A DNA stretch of 64,000 nt from Parapedobacter indicus (GTDB lineage Bacteria > Bacteroidota > Bacteroidia > Sphingobacteriales > Sphingobacteriaceae), in contig NZ_FOQO01000003.1 in the NCBI RefSeq assembly GCF_900113765.1, positions 496,001 through 560,000 of the forward strand. The letters run 5' to 3'. This document shows, in pieces, positions 28,027 through 37,246 of the stretch. The notes beneath the pieces are model-generated. The model saw nothing but the letters and a program-made list of their open reading frames with translations, did no database searches and was not told the DNA's origin. The number at the start of each line of letters is the position of its first letter. The stretch's first letter is position 1. Position numbers and translations under genes: made by a program.

Positions 28027-28179
28027 TAGCCGATACTTCAGGTATCCCAATATCCCGATAATTAATAACGAAATCCCGAATACCGTATATTCGCTGCTTT
28101 GATATGCAGCTACTACACTGAGGAACATTAAGATTAAACTGATGTTCAACAGGACATTATAAATGAAATATCGCTTCAT
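28003..28179 (-). CDS. Small (58-aa) two-helix membrane protein
   Basis: I found this short frame by reading the gap after the comB-like gene. It encodes 58 aa starting MKRYFIYN. Two hydrophobic helices (about 8-25 and 33-46) are separated by a short polar turn (YQSSEY), and the C-terminus is basic (KYRLLKQVRQR), a positive-inside pattern. It overlaps the 3' end of the comB-like gene tail-to-tail by 24 nt and begins 19 nt after the start-distal end of the rhodanese gene, with which it may be cotranscribed. The function is unknown. Confidence 0.65.
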   Translation of the reverse strand: MKRYFIYNVLLNISLILMFLSVVAAYQSSEYTVFGISLLIIGILGYLKYRLLKQVRQR

Positions 28180-28197
28180 GCCGACGGGTCACAGCAA

Positions 28198-28512
28198 TCA
28201 ATAAACCTGCATGTCGGGATCAAACGCATCACGCCAAGCCAATATCCCCCCCTGCAGGTTATATAGATTGTCAAAACCTTCCTGTTCCAGCAACATAATG
28301 GCTTGGGCACTGCGCTTCCCGCTGCGGCAATGAATCACTACCGGCTTATCACGGGATATCTTATCCTGCTCCAAAACCACATCAGCTAATGGGATGTGCT
28401 CACCGTCTAGGTTGGATGTTTCGTATTCAAATTCCTCCCGGACGTCTATCAATTGGAAATCTTCGTTATTATCGATTTTATCCTTAAGTTCTTCGACTGT
28501 AATCTCTTTCAT
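28198..28512 (-). CDS. Single-domain rhodanese-like sulfurtransferase
   Basis: This 104-aa cytoplasmic protein consists of one rhodanese domain: LIDVREEFEYE (about 21-31), then VVIHCRSGKRSAQA, where the Cys of HCRSGKRS is the active-site persulfide carrier, and the C-terminal NLYNLQGGILAW. Single-domain GlpE/PspE-like members move sulfane sulfur to thiols or cyanide. The loop CRSGKR is of the GlpE-like type. There is no partner operon apart from the small membrane protein downstream. Confidence 0.92.
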   Translation of the reverse strand: MKEITVEELKDKIDNNEDFQLIDVREEFEYETSNLDGEHIPLADVVLEQDKISRDKPVVIHCRSGKRSAQAIMLLEQEGFDNLYNLQGGILAWRDAFDPDMQVY

Positions 28513-28733
28513 AACCTTGTCATCTTTTTATGTATCCAAACTTAGCTAAAGTTGTTCTTTTATGCAATTATAATCACATTAAAAAAAGCAACCTTATTCG
28601 CCGCAGCTTGCTTCCATAAATACTCATGATTGCTTCGCAGCTACCGGTTTCTCCTCCGCCGCCGAGGACAACTTTTAATGGGGGAAATAAGTGGTTATTC
28701 AGCAAGGCGGAACAATGGAATCATGAAAATTGT

Positions 28734-28741
28734 TAACTTTG
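28734..28741 (+). promoter_or_regulatory. Possible -7 element of the M28 peptidase gene
   Basis: TAACTTTG matches TAnnTTTG and lies 20 nt before the ATG at 28761. The expected -33 TTG is not obvious (ATGG at the right distance), so support is partial. Confidence 0.4.
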
Positions 28742-28760
28742 ACAATACACAACAGATACA

Positions 28761-30068
28761 ATGAACATTATCCATCGTTATATAGGAGTCGCTGTCTTCC
28801 TGTTGGCCGGCTGTACGGTCCGCCAGGCAACCGATCGGATCGTCGACAGGGACGAAGTGAAGCGGATACTAACCACACTGGCGGCAGACGATATGGGAGG
28901 TCGGGCTGCTTTTTCATCCGGCATCGAACGTGCAGCCGACTTCATCGCAACTGAATTCGAAAAAATCGGATTGCAACCCCACGCGCAAAATGATTTTCGC
29001 CAAACATTCCAGGTGTCCCGGGTCCTCCCTGTAACTTGGGAGGTTGCATTTGACGGAACCGATATCCCGAGCGAACATATTATTATATCCAGCAATAATC
29101 CGGGGGTCAACTGGAACGACGAACCGGACGTATCACTTATACAGATTCAAGCAGGCGATGATTTTGCACAGCGCTTCCGCGATGCGTCTGTTGGAAGGAA
29201 AGACGCCATCGTTGTTATAGATACCAGTTTCGCCTCTTTGTTTGAACGGTATCGTGGATATTTGATGCAGGGAAGAATCAACCAGCAGGGCCAGACTTCG
29301 CAGCCCCTGCCATCGGTGGTCTATGTACTTACCAATCAGATCCCCAAGTCCTTTCGTGTGAGTTTTACAAACAAGGTGGAGGAGTTACCGTTGTCGAACC
29401 TAGTGGGTATGCTCCCCGGCAAGTCAAAACCGGGAGAGTATGTCATCTTCTCTGCACACTACGATCATATCGGTATACTTCAGCCTGTCGGACAAGATTC
29501 AATTGCCAACGGGGCGGACGACGATGCCTCCGGAGTGTCTGCCGTAATCAGTCTAGCAAATTACTATAAGCGGCTCAACGACAACGAACGTTCGCTTCTC
29601 TTTGTTGCATTTACCGCGGAAGAAATCGGATTGGTAGGGTCGAACTATTTTTCTAAACAGCTTCATGCTGATAGTGTGGTGGCAATGATCAACATCGAAA
29701 TGATTGGTAAGGATGCGAAATTCGGTCCCAATTCCTTATATGTGACAGGATATAACCAATCCAATTTAGCGCAAATCATGCAGCGGAATGTTCAAAATAC
29801 AGCTTTCACATTTCATCCCGATCCGTATCCCACACAAAATCTTTTCTACCGCAGCGACAACGCATCACTAGCTGCTCTCGGAGTCCCAGCCCATACGTTT
29901 GCGACGGTTCAGATTGACCAAGACAGTTATTACCATTCAGTAGCAGATGAGGTTGAAACGCTGAATATTGACAATATTGTTTCGTCCATTAAGGCCATTG
30001 CGATCGGTGCAAAAAGCATCGTGGCCGGTAAAGACACGCCAAGCCGTGTTCCCAAACTGGAGCGGTAA
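28761..30068 (+). CDS. M28-family zinc peptidase, lipoprotein
   Basis: This 435-aa protein has a lipoprotein signal with lipobox LLAG-Cys18. The M28 metal site is visible: SAHYDHIG (His ligand), NGADDDASG (bridging Asp), FTAEEIGLVGS (catalytic Glu pair), a later Glu/Asp in INIEMIG, and a C-terminal His (YYHSVADEVE). A PA-like insert probably lies at about 120-210. M28 lipoproteins are aminopeptidases or glutaminyl cyclases exposed to the periplasm or surface; the intact zinc site favours an aminopeptidase. It is probably transcribed alone. Confidence 0.92.
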   Translation: MNIIHRYIGVAVFLLAGCTVRQATDRIVDRDEVKRILTTLAADDMGGRAAFSSGIERAADFIATEFEKIGLQPHAQNDFRQTFQVSRVLPVTWEVAFDGTDIPSEHIIISSNNPGVNWNDEPDVSLIQIQAGDDFAQRFRDASVGRKDAIVVIDTSFASLFERYRGYLMQGRINQQGQTSQPLPSVVYVLTNQIPKSFRVSFTNKVEELPLSNLVGMLPGKSKPGEYVIFSAHYDHIGILQPVGQDSIANGADDDASGVSAVISLANYYKRLNDNERSLLFVAFTAEEIGLVGSNYFSKQLHADSVVAMINIEMIGKDAKFGPNSLYVTGYNQSNLAQIMQRNVQNTAFTFHPDPYPTQNLFYRSDNASLAALGVPAHTFATVQIDQDSYYHSVADEVETLNIDNIVSSIKAIAIGAKSIVAGKDTPSRVPKLER

Positions 30069-30091
30069 CATGTCTTTACCCTCACTTCACT

Positions 30092-30286
30092 CTACCAGAT
30101 CATGCCTTCGTGAGATGGCTTAATCGTTCCTGTATACCATTTTGGAGCAGCTTCTTTCGTTAGCTCTTTACCGGCTTGCCGGGGTTCCGGTTGGGCTGCT
30201 TCGACCTTTTCTTTTTTTCCGGGGTTCCCTGCTGTGTCCACTACCTCGAGCAGATCAACGGCTTTGTCTTTTTTGGCCAACATCAT
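30092..30286 (-). CDS. Small hydrophilic protein, hypothetical
   Basis: This 64-aa frame starts with two ATG codons and encodes a Lys/Glu/Pro/Ala-rich protein without signal or helix-forming hydrophobic core; the last third (WYTGTIKPSHEGMIW) is more ordered. No family is recognised. It lies convergent to the M28 gene and divergent from the next small gene. The composition resembles small stress or disordered proteins, but it could be a chance frame. Confidence 0.4.
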   Translation of the reverse strand: MMLAKKDKAVDLLEVVDTAGNPGKKEKVEAAQPEPRQAGKELTKEAAPKWYTGTIKPSHEGMIW

Positions 30287-30413
30287 CGTGAACTTTTACG
30301 GTGCTAACATACTTGCATCACCTTTGTTTTGGTAAACTTTGAGTTGCTAAAAATCCCAAACAAATTAAAATTCGGAGTGTTGGCAAATAGAAACTCAACA
30401 ATTCACTTAATTA

Positions 30414-30420
30414 GGGAGGT
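30414..30420 (+). promoter_or_regulatory. Strong Shine-Dalgarno-like site
   Basis: GGGAGGT sits 3 nt before the ATG at 30424. Such a strong anti-SD match is uncommon in Bacteroidota, whose genes mostly lack SD motifs, so it supports the start of this small gene. Confidence 0.6.
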
Positions 30421-30423
30421 AAG

Positions 30424-30642
30424 ATGGGAACCGACAGACATGAAAATGATATCCGGCGAAAGGGACGACCGGGCGGACACGGCAAATCCGGCACCAACTT
30501 AGCCGATGCTTTGGCAGTACACAACGCCGAACAGGACAAACAGGTGGCAAATCGCTACCTCGATGAGGAAGGAAAGCCGGCAGGCGCAAATGCAAAACTA
30601 AAGCATCCAAACCGGAATCCCGATAAAGGCACTCAAGAATAA
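30424..30642 (+). CDS. Small hydrophilic stress-type protein, hypothetical
   Basis: This 72-aa protein is very rich in Gly, Asn, Lys, Arg, Asp and Glu (KGRPGGHGKSGTNLADALA near residues 13-31, NPDKGTQE at the end) and has almost no hydrophobic core. It resembles small desiccation or general-stress proteins in composition, but I name no family. A strong SD-like site precedes it. It starts the plus-strand run leading into treZ and is followed 16 nt later by another small gene. Confidence 0.6.
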   Translation: MGTDRHENDIRRKGRPGGHGKSGTNLADALAVHNAEQDKQVANRYLDEEGKPAGANAKLKHPNRNPDKGTQE

Positions 30643-30658
30643 CGTAAATTTTAGTATC

Positions 30659-30940
30659 ATGAGCACTTCCAAACAAACCAGCGACCATGAAACCATACGG
30701 AAATGGGCAGAGCAGCGCGGTGGTGTACCCGCTAAGGTACGTGGCACCAGTAGTGGAGACGATGAAGGAGTTTTGCGCATTCATTTTCCGGAAAACAGTG
30801 AAAACGACGACCAGTTTGAAAAAATTCCGTGGACTGATTTCTTTGATAAATTCGATGCTGAAAAGCTTGATTTTCTCTATCAGGAACAGAAAGCGGATGG
30901 CGAAACCAGTACATTTCATAAATTCGTCAATCGCGAATAG
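30659..30940 (+). CDS. Small protein of the type often labelled 1,4-alpha-glucan branching enzyme
   Basis: This 93-aa soluble protein has the pattern ETIRKWAEQRGG-PAKV-GT...GVLRI-FP...W-DFF-KFD...LDFLYQ. Small proteins with this pattern are frequent near glycogen and trehalose genes in many bacteria and are widely annotated as branching enzyme, though they are far too short (93 against about 630-730 aa) and have no GH13 residues. The real role is unknown. It lies 26 nt upstream of treZ, so a link to alpha-glucan/trehalose stress metabolism is likely. Confidence 0.8.
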   Translation: MSTSKQTSDHETIRKWAEQRGGVPAKVRGTSSGDDEGVLRIHFPENSENDDQFEKIPWTDFFDKFDAEKLDFLYQEQKADGETSTFHKFVNRE

Positions 30941-30966
30941 CCTGCGCGCTGAAAAATTTCCATTGC

Positions 30967-32790
30967 ATGCATGAACTCGTCACACCCCTAGGCGCTTATA
31001 TTAGCGCTAACAACCGTTGTCGTTTCCGACTTTGGGCGCCACAAAAAAAAAGAGTCCAATTGCATATTGTATCGCCCGCTGAACGCCGGGTTCCGATGAA
31101 AAAAATAGATGCGGATTATTTTGAAGCCGAAATATCGGATTGCCCAGCGGATACCTTATATTTTTATATACTTGACGATGGGAATGATCTGCCAGATCCA
31201 GCATCGCACCATCAACCTCAGGGCGTACATGGCCCCTCAGCAGTAGTAGACCAGCGTACGTACCCGTGGTCGGATCAATCGTGGAACAATCATCCACTTC
31301 AGAAGTTTATACTTTATGAATTGCATGTAGGGACCTTTACGGAAGAAGGCACATTTGAAGCCATTATCCCACGATTGGATGCCCTAAAAGATCTCGGCAT
31401 CAATGCCATCGAGATCATGCCGATTGCACAGTTTCCCGGCAGCAGGAATTGGGGATACGACGGGGTTTTTCCCTATGCCGTACAGCATTCATATGGCGGA
31501 CCCGATGGCTTAAAGAACCTGGTCGATGCCTGCCACAACAAAGGGATAGCTGTTATTCTGGACGTAGTTTATAACCACCTTGGGCCCGAAGGCAATTATT
31601 TCACCGCTTATGGCCCTTATTTCACCGCGGCCTATCAGACGCCCTGGGGCGAGGCACTGAACTTTGATGGACCGTGGTCTGACGGCGTGCGCGATTTCTT
31701 TGCTGATAATGCCCTGCATTGGTTTCGCCATTACCACATCGATGGTTTGCGGTTAGACGCAATCCACGCCATTCTTGACAATGGCGCCGTTCATGTATTG
31801 CAATACATGAATGAAAAAATAGACCGTTATATCCAGCATACCGGGAAAACCGTTTACATGATCGCCGAAAGCGATCTCAATGCACCCCGCGTCATTCAGA
31901 ATTTCAAAACGGGCGGATATGGCTTCGATGCGCAGTGGCTGGATGACTTTCATCACGCTCTTTTTGTACTGCTGTATCCCGAAGGTAAAGAACGGTATGA
32001 AGATTTCGGCACAATGGAACAGCTTGTCAAAGCCTATACGGAAGGCTTTGTACATAGTGGAGAATATGTTAACGCACGGAGACGGAAATACGGTGCATCG
32101 TCCGCAGGAGTCCTTGGGTCTAAATTCGTGGTATTTGTTCAGAATCACGACCAAGTGGGCAACTATAAAAACGGTGATCGGCTGACCCATTTGGTGTCGG
32201 ATGTGCGCTTGCGCATCGCTGCCGCAGCCCTGCTCCTCTCACCCTACATCCCCATGTTATTCATGGGGGAAGAATATGGAGAAGAACGGCCTTTTCTGTA
32301 CTTCACCAGCCATGACGACCCCGAACTTGCCGCTCAGGTCCGAGCGGGGAGGCAACAAGAGTTCGAGCACTTTCTGGGTAGTGACCCCCCGCCTGATCCA
32401 CAAGCCGAGTCGACATTCCAGTCGTGTATTCTCGATTGGTCCATCCGAACACATGGGAAACACGGCCGATTGTTGGAATGGTACAAAAATTTGATTGCAC
32501 TCCGTCGCAAACACCCTGCGTTGCAAAATTTCAATAAGGCGGATACACAAATACGGATTATTGGCTCCGGTGCCTGGGCGTTAATCCGGCAGGATGAATC
32601 AAAGCAATCGCAGCTGCTGGCGCTATTCAACCTGTCCGATCGTCCCGTACCGTTTGCATTTCCTCCAAACAGTACGTGGACCCATTTGTTAGACTCAACG
32701 GCAGCAAGTCCCACCGATACAGCCACAACAGGTCCGGACGGCCTAACCGTACCGCCGGTAAGTGTGTGGGTGCTGGCCACTAAAGCATAA
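30967..32790 (+). CDS. treZ: Malto-oligosyltrehalose trehalohydrolase
   Basis: This 607-aa cytoplasmic GH13 enzyme cuts trehalose from the end of maltooligosyltrehalose made by TreY. An N-terminal beta-sandwich (about 1-95) precedes the barrel. Visible catalytic residues are nucleophile Asp264 (GLRLDAIHAI), acid/base Glu301 (MIAESD) and the third Asp in VQNHDQVGN (about residue 395). The conserved GVDGVFPY-like NWGYDGVFPYA block is also typical. Its partner TreY is encoded on the opposite strand at 37247-41344. A small lipoprotein gene and a GH13 alpha-glucosidase gene follow closely. Confidence 0.94.
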   Translation: MHELVTPLGAYISANNRCRFRLWAPQKKRVQLHIVSPAERRVPMKKIDADYFEAEISDCPADTLYFYILDDGNDLPDPASHHQPQGVHGPSAVVDQRTYPWSDQSWNNHPLQKFILYELHVGTFTEEGTFEAIIPRLDALKDLGINAIEIMPIAQFPGSRNWGYDGVFPYAVQHSYGGPDGLKNLVDACHNKGIAVILDVVYNHLGPEGNYFTAYGPYFTAAYQTPWGEALNFDGPWSDGVRDFFADNALHWFRHYHIDGLRLDAIHAILDNGAVHVLQYMNEKIDRYIQHTGKTVYMIAESDLNAPRVIQNFKTGGYGFDAQWLDDFHHALFVLLYPEGKERYEDFGTMEQLVKAYTEGFVHSGEYVNARRRKYGASSAGVLGSKFVVFVQNHDQVGNYKNGDRLTHLVSDVRLRIAAAALLLSPYIPMLFMGEEYGEERPFLYFTSHDDPELAAQVRAGRQQEFEHFLGSDPPPDPQAESTFQSCILDWSIRTHGKHGRLLEWYKNLIALRRKHPALQNFNKADTQIRIIGSGAWALIRQDESKQSQLLALFNLSDRPVPFAFPPNSTWTHLLDSTAASPTDTATTGPDGLTVPPVSVWVLATKA

Positions 32791-32803
32791 ATAAAACAGA
32801 TAG

Positions 32804-32986
32804 ATGAAAGCACTTGTTATTTTTATGATGTTGGTTGTTACGTTGCTTGCCTGCAACCACACGCCGCCCAATGGGACGGATTCTTCGCGGAGGGACAGCA
32901 TTAGCGATCCGATAAACCCGATGGACACCACGGTAGACCGGCTAGATCCCGATTCTGTTACCGATACGTCCAAATTAGAGTTTTAA
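32804..32986 (+). CDS. Small lipoprotein, hypothetical
   Basis: This 60-aa protein has a clear lipoprotein signal (hydrophobic 3-15, lipobox TLLA-Cys17). The remaining acidic, Asp/Ser/Thr/Pro-rich tail of about 43 residues is probably disordered. It is squeezed between treZ (13 nt) and the alpha-glucosidase gene (12 nt), so it is cotranscribed with cytoplasmic sugar enzymes, an odd placement. No family is recognised. Confidence 0.7.
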   Translation: MKALVIFMMLVVTLLACNHTPPNGTDSSRRDSISDPINPMDTTVDRLDPDSVTDTSKLEF

Positions 32987-32998
32987 AACATAGCTAGG

Positions 32999-34621
32999 AT
33001 GTCCATGCCCGAAAATGTTCCTTGGTGGAAAACCGCAGTTATTTACCAAATCTATCCCCGTTCCTTTTCCGATGCCAACCGGGATGGCATCGGTGATTTG
33101 CAGGGAATCATCGGTAAACTGGATTACCTCCAATGGCTCGGCATACGAGCGATCTGGATCTCCCCGATTTACCCGTCCCCCATGGCGGATTTCGGATATG
33201 ACGTGTCGGACTATACAGGAATCAATCCGATCTTCGGCACGATGGCAGACTTTGACCGGTTGCTGAATGAAGCACATGCCCGGGACCTTAACGTATTATT
33301 GGATTTTGTACCTAATCACACCTCAGATCGCCATCCGTGGTTTATTGAATCCAAGCGTTCAAAAGCATCTCCCAAGCGCGATTGGTATATCTGGCACGAT
33401 GGCAAGCCCGATGGCAGTGCTCCCAATAATTGGAAAAGCGTATTCGGCGGCGATGCTTGGGAGTGGGATGCCGACACCGAGCAGTATTATTACCATGGCT
33501 TTCTCAAAGAGCAGCCAGACCTGAACTGGCGCAATTCGGCCGTGCAGGAAGCGATGTACAATGCCATGCGTTTCTGGCTTGATAAGGGTGTAGACGGCTT
33601 CCGTGTGGACGTAATGTGGCACATGATCAAAGATGCCCAGCTACGCGACAATCCACCGAATCCCGATTACGTTGAAAGCCAACCCACCTACAACCAATTA
33701 CTGCCCGTGTATTCCACCGACCAACCCGAGGTTCATGCGATTGTAGCCGAAATGCGTAAAGTGGTTGATGCCTACGGCGATCGTGTCATCATCGGTGAAA
33801 TTTACCTGCCCATCCAGCAACTCATGGCCTATTATGGCCCCCAGAATGACGGGGCACATATGCCCTTTAACTTCTTGTTGTTGAACCTACCCTGGCATGC
33901 ACCGGAAATTTCCGCAGCCATTGATCAGTACGAAGGTGCGCTACCTGCCGAGGGTTGGCCCAACTGGGTGCTGGGCAATCACGATCGTCCCCGTCTTACC
34001 AGCCGCATCGGCGAACACCAGGCGCGTGTGGCCGCCGTGCTACTGCTCACGCTACGCGGTACGCCCACGCTGTATTACGGCGACGAAATCGGCATGCATG
34101 ACGTACCCATCCCCGCAGAAGAGATACGGGATCCGCAGGGCCTTAACATGCCCGACAAGGACCTGAGCCGCGATCCCTGCCGCACCCCGATGCAGTGGTC
34201 TGATAGACCATACGCTGGATTCTCGGAAGTTGCTCCGTGGCTCCGTGTCGATAAAAAATACGCACGCGTCAACGTCGAGGCACAACGCAACAATTACTTT
34301 TCGATGCTTTCGCTGTACCGCAAGCTCATCCAGTTACGAAACGGTGAACCGGCATTGAACCAAGGAACTTACACACCGATATCCTCAACTGACCAGCTGA
34401 TCGCCTATCGGCGCGATTCGCCTCATGGCGATAGCTTTTTGATCATACTGAATTTAACTTCACGCCCCTGCCGATACAGGCAAACAGACCTCCTTTTAAA
34501 AGGACAGGTAGTCGTCGCTACCGCACCCGAGCTGGAAGACACACCCATTGAAGCAGACATTTACCTGAGTGGAGATGAGGGCATCGTTGTGCGGTTAGAA
34601 CCGATTGGTAATACTTCTTAA
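32999..34621 (+). CDS. GH13 alpha-glucosidase
   Basis: This 540-aa enzyme has the full GH13 set: WWKTAVIYQIYPRSF at the N-terminus, DFVPNHTS (about 102-109), nucleophile Asp204 (GFRVDVMWH), acid/base Glu267 (IIGEIYL) and Asp329 (VLGNHDRPR). It has no signal peptide and is therefore cytoplasmic. It would hydrolyse alpha-1,4 or alpha-1,6 glucosidic ends of short maltodextrins. Trehalose synthase (TreS) or a sucrose-type GH13 is a less likely alternative. It is in the same run as treZ. A second ATG two codons later (33005) is an equally possible start. Confidence 0.88.
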   Translation: MSMPENVPWWKTAVIYQIYPRSFSDANRDGIGDLQGIIGKLDYLQWLGIRAIWISPIYPSPMADFGYDVSDYTGINPIFGTMADFDRLLNEAHARDLNVLLDFVPNHTSDRHPWFIESKRSKASPKRDWYIWHDGKPDGSAPNNWKSVFGGDAWEWDADTEQYYYHGFLKEQPDLNWRNSAVQEAMYNAMRFWLDKGVDGFRVDVMWHMIKDAQLRDNPPNPDYVESQPTYNQLLPVYSTDQPEVHAIVAEMRKVVDAYGDRVIIGEIYLPIQQLMAYYGPQNDGAHMPFNFLLLNLPWHAPEISAAIDQYEGALPAEGWPNWVLGNHDRPRLTSRIGEHQARVAAVLLLTLRGTPTLYYGDEIGMHDVPIPAEEIRDPQGLNMPDKDLSRDPCRTPMQWSDRPYAGFSEVAPWLRVDKKYARVNVEAQRNNYFSMLSLYRKLIQLRNGEPALNQGTYTPISSTDQLIAYRRDSPHGDSFLIILNLTSRPCRYRQTDLLLKGQVVVATAPELEDTPIEADIYLSGDEGIVVRLEPIGNTS

Positions 34622-34632
34622 TAGCTTTGATC

Positions 34633-34992
34633 ATGGACGAACGATATCACGCCTTATTGGAAAAAGTGTGGCACTGTGCCCTTATGGCTGAAAAATGTGC
34701 CACCTCCTGCTTAACCTCGGAACGCATCGGTGAACTGGCTCCTTGCATCCGGCTAAGTTTCGATTGCGCCGAGACTTGCATGCAATTGGTACGTGCTGTA
34801 AAACGGCAATCGGTGCTCGTACCCTCGTTGCTTCGCATCTGTGATTACATTTGCCAGCTTTGCGCTGAAGAATGTGATAAACATGAGGACGATGCTTGTC
34901 AGCAATGTGCCGCAGCGTGTCTCTTATGCAGTGAAGCCTGCCGCAAATTAACCGATGACAACAAAATTCCAAAATCTACATCCCTCATGTAG
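34633..34992 (+). CDS. Four-helix-bundle Cys-rich copper-binding protein (DUF326/Csp-like)
   Basis: I use the ATG at 34633 (119 aa); the TTG two codons earlier is less likely. The protein has more than ten Cys spread along predicted helices in CxxxC and similar spacing (CALMAEKCATSC, CAETCMQL, CDYICQLCAEEC, CQQCAAACLLCSEAC). This is typical of cytosolic copper storage-type four-helix bundles that hold Cu(I) on inward-facing Cys. It has no export signal. It follows the alpha-glucosidase gene by 11 nt. A metal- or oxidative-stress role within the island is inferred. Confidence 0.85.
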   Translation: MDERYHALLEKVWHCALMAEKCATSCLTSERIGELAPCIRLSFDCAETCMQLVRAVKRQSVLVPSLLRICDYICQLCAEECDKHEDDACQQCAAACLLCSEACRKLTDDNKIPKSTSLM

Positions 34993-35083
34993 CTTTCGGA
35001 CACTTGACCGCAATATGTTGATCTCCTTGCACTTTGCAACAACTTTATCATTTTCGGTGGTTGGTCCGCTGCGGTCCTGTCAA

Positions 35084-37204
35084 CTATTCAATACACCGAT
35101 ACACCTGAATCGCCCGACCGGTTATCTGCACTTCATTGCCGGCAGCGTACGTTTCTTTCGCCGTTTCTGTCTCCTCACGGCCCGTATCGATCACTTTCTC
35201 CCATATCCTGCCATATTTCTCTTTTTTGGGCAATACAAATTCCAGCCCTTCGTAGTGGGCATTGAAAATCAGGTAAAAGCTGTCATCTACGATACGCTCA
35301 CCTTCTTCTCCCACAGAGTGAATCCCTTCACCGCTCAGAAACACGGCTAGGGAACGCGCAAAGTCGTGATCCCAGTTCTCATCCGGCATTTCACGGCCAT
35401 CGGGCAGAAACCATGCGATGTCTTCCACACCGATTCCCTTGATGCGTTGACCGGTAAACCACTTCCGGCGACAAAATGCGGGGTGCTCGCGACGCAGTGC
35501 AATGAGCTGGCGTGTAAACAGTAACAGATCTTCGTCCAGCTGGTCCCAATGCAGCCACGAAATTTCATTGTCCTGGCAATACGCATTGTTATTTCCCTGC
35601 TGCGTCCGCCCCACCTCGTCCCCGGCCAGCAACATAGGCACTCCCTGGGAGAGCAACAGAGTGGTCAGGAAATTACGTTTTTGCCGTGCACGCAATGCAT
35701 TGATAGCTGCATCGTCGGTAGGCCCTTCCGTGCCGCAATTCCACGAGCGGTTGTGATCATCCCCATCTTGGTTATTTTCTTTATTCGCTTCGTTATGCTT
35801 ATCGTTATACGATACCAGGTCATGCAGGGCGAACCCGTCGTGGGCGGTCATAAAATTGATACTTGCTGTGGGCCGGCGATAATCATCCTGATACAAATCA
35901 GAACTTCCCGTAAAGCGCTCGGCAAATTCGGAGAGCATGCTATCGGCTCCCCGCCAATAATCCCGCACGCAATCCCGGTATTTGCCGTTCCATTCGGCCC
36001 ATCCCGGCGGAAAATTACCTACTTGATAGCCCCCTTCGCCCAAATCCCAGGGCTCAGCAATGAGTTTCACCTGCGAAATTACCGGATCCTGGTGGATGAT
36101 GTCGAAAAAAGCGCTCAGGCGGTTTACCTCATGAAGCTCACGGGCTAACGTGGCTGCCAAGTCAAACCGGAAACCATCCACATGCATTTCCGTAACCCAA
36201 TACCGGAGGCTATCCATGATCAGCCGGAGCACGTTGGGTAGATTGGCATTCAATGTGTTGCCCGTACCTGTATAATCCATGTAATAGCGGGGATCTTCAG
36301 TAAGCCGGTAATACGTAGCATTGTCAATTCCCTTAAAGCACAGGGTAGGCCCCATGTGATTGCCTTCCGCGGTATGATTGTACACCACGTCCAAAATAAC
36401 CTCGATACCGGCGGCATGCAGTGCCTTTACCATGTTTTTGAATTCCTGTACTTGCTCACCCCGAATCCCTGAAGCCGCATAGCGCGCCTCGGGAGCAAAA
36501 AAACCGATGGAATTGTATCCCCAGTAATTGGACAAACCATCGGACTGCCGGTCGTTGACAAACTGGTGCACCGGCAATAACTCAATGGCGGTTATACCCA
36601 GCTTTTGGAGGTAATCCACCGTAGCAGGATGGCCCAGCCCGGCATACGTACCGCGCAGGGACTCAGGAATTTCGGTATTGAGTTTTGTAAATCCCTTTAC
36701 ATGCGTCTCATAAATGATGGTTTTATGGAAAGGGATATTGAGTTGTTTATCGCCTTCCCAGTCGAATGCCGGGTCAATTACCACCGATTTGGGCATATAG
36801 GGTGCACTGTCCACTTTGCTGAAGCTCAGGTCACCGTCCGGATGGCCGAGTTCGTATCCCAGATGAGCTTCGTGCGCATCGAGGACACCCGCTATCGCCT
36901 TGGCATACGGATCGAGCAGGAGCTTATGCGGATTATAGCGATGCCCTTCATTGGGTTCAAAAGGTCCATGCACACGGTAGCCATACCGCTGGCCGGGCTT
37001 CAAACCGGGAACATAGCCATGCCATACTTGATGGGTGCGCTCCGTAAGGTTGATCGTTTCCTCGTTGCCATCGGCGGCATCGTTGTCAAATAGACACAGT
37101 TGTACGTTGGTTGCATTTTCGGCATACAGTGAAAAATTTACCCCTTCCCCGTCCCACGTGGCACCTAAAGGGTAGGGTTTCCCCGGATAGATTGAGCGTT
37201 CCAT
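35084..37204 (-). CDS. glgX: Glycogen debranching enzyme (isoamylase type)
   Basis: This 706-aa cytoplasmic GH13 enzyme starts with a CBM48 module (about 10-95, [20 protein letters not shown]). The barrel shows YYETHVKG-like [21 protein letters not shown] (about 272-282), nucleophile Asp348 (DGFRFDLA), acid/base Glu384 (LIAEPWD) and TAHDGF. The [16 protein letters not shown] loop is typical of GlgX/TreX. It cleaves alpha-1,6 branches and frees maltodextrins for TreY/TreZ or MalQ. It lies 42 nt downstream of the treY-malQ fusion in one operon. Confidence 0.94.
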   Translation of the reverse strand: MERSIYPGKPYPLGATWDGEGVNFSLYAENATNVQLCLFDNDAADGNEETINLTERTHQVWHGYVPGLKPGQRYGYRVHGPFEPNEGHRYNPHKLLLDPYAKAIAGVLDAHEAHLGYELGHPDGDLSFSKVDSAPYMPKSVVIDPAFDWEGDKQLNIPFHKTIIYETHVKGFTKLNTEIPESLRGTYAGLGHPATVDYLQKLGITAIELLPVHQFVNDRQSDGLSNYWGYNSIGFFAPEARYAASGIRGEQVQEFKNMVKALHAAGIEVILDVVYNHTAEGNHMGPTLCFKGIDNATYYRLTEDPRYYMDYTGTGNTLNANLPNVLRLIMDSLRYWVTEMHVDGFRFDLAATLARELHEVNRLSAFFDIIHQDPVISQVKLIAEPWDLGEGGYQVGNFPPGWAEWNGKYRDCVRDYWRGADSMLSEFAERFTGSSDLYQDDYRRPTASINFMTAHDGFALHDLVSYNDKHNEANKENNQDGDDHNRSWNCGTEGPTDDAAINALRARQKRNFLTTLLLSQGVPMLLAGDEVGRTQQGNNNAYCQDNEISWLHWDQLDEDLLLFTRQLIALRREHPAFCRRKWFTGQRIKGIGVEDIAWFLPDGREMPDENWDHDFARSLAVFLSGEGIHSVGEEGERIVDDSFYLIFNAHYEGLEFVLPKKEKYGRIWEKVIDTGREETETAKETYAAGNEVQITGRAIQVYRCIE

Positions 37205-37246
37205 AAACCAACAACCGCAGTGCGCTTACATTTGTTTTTAAATTTC

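Noticed and set aside
28730..28954. 74-aa plus-strand frame at the M28 peptidase start
   Set aside because: It is out of frame with the clear lipoprotein signal and M28 protein.
30659..30940. Branching enzyme (glgB) for the 93-aa protein
   Set aside because: It is far too short and has no GH13 catalytic residues; the label is a known misannotation pattern.
32999..34621. Trehalose synthase (TreS) as identity of the GH13 gene
   Set aside because: The N-terminus is shared by several GH13 groups, but the length and the loop sequences fit alpha-glucosidase better; TreS cannot be fully excluded.
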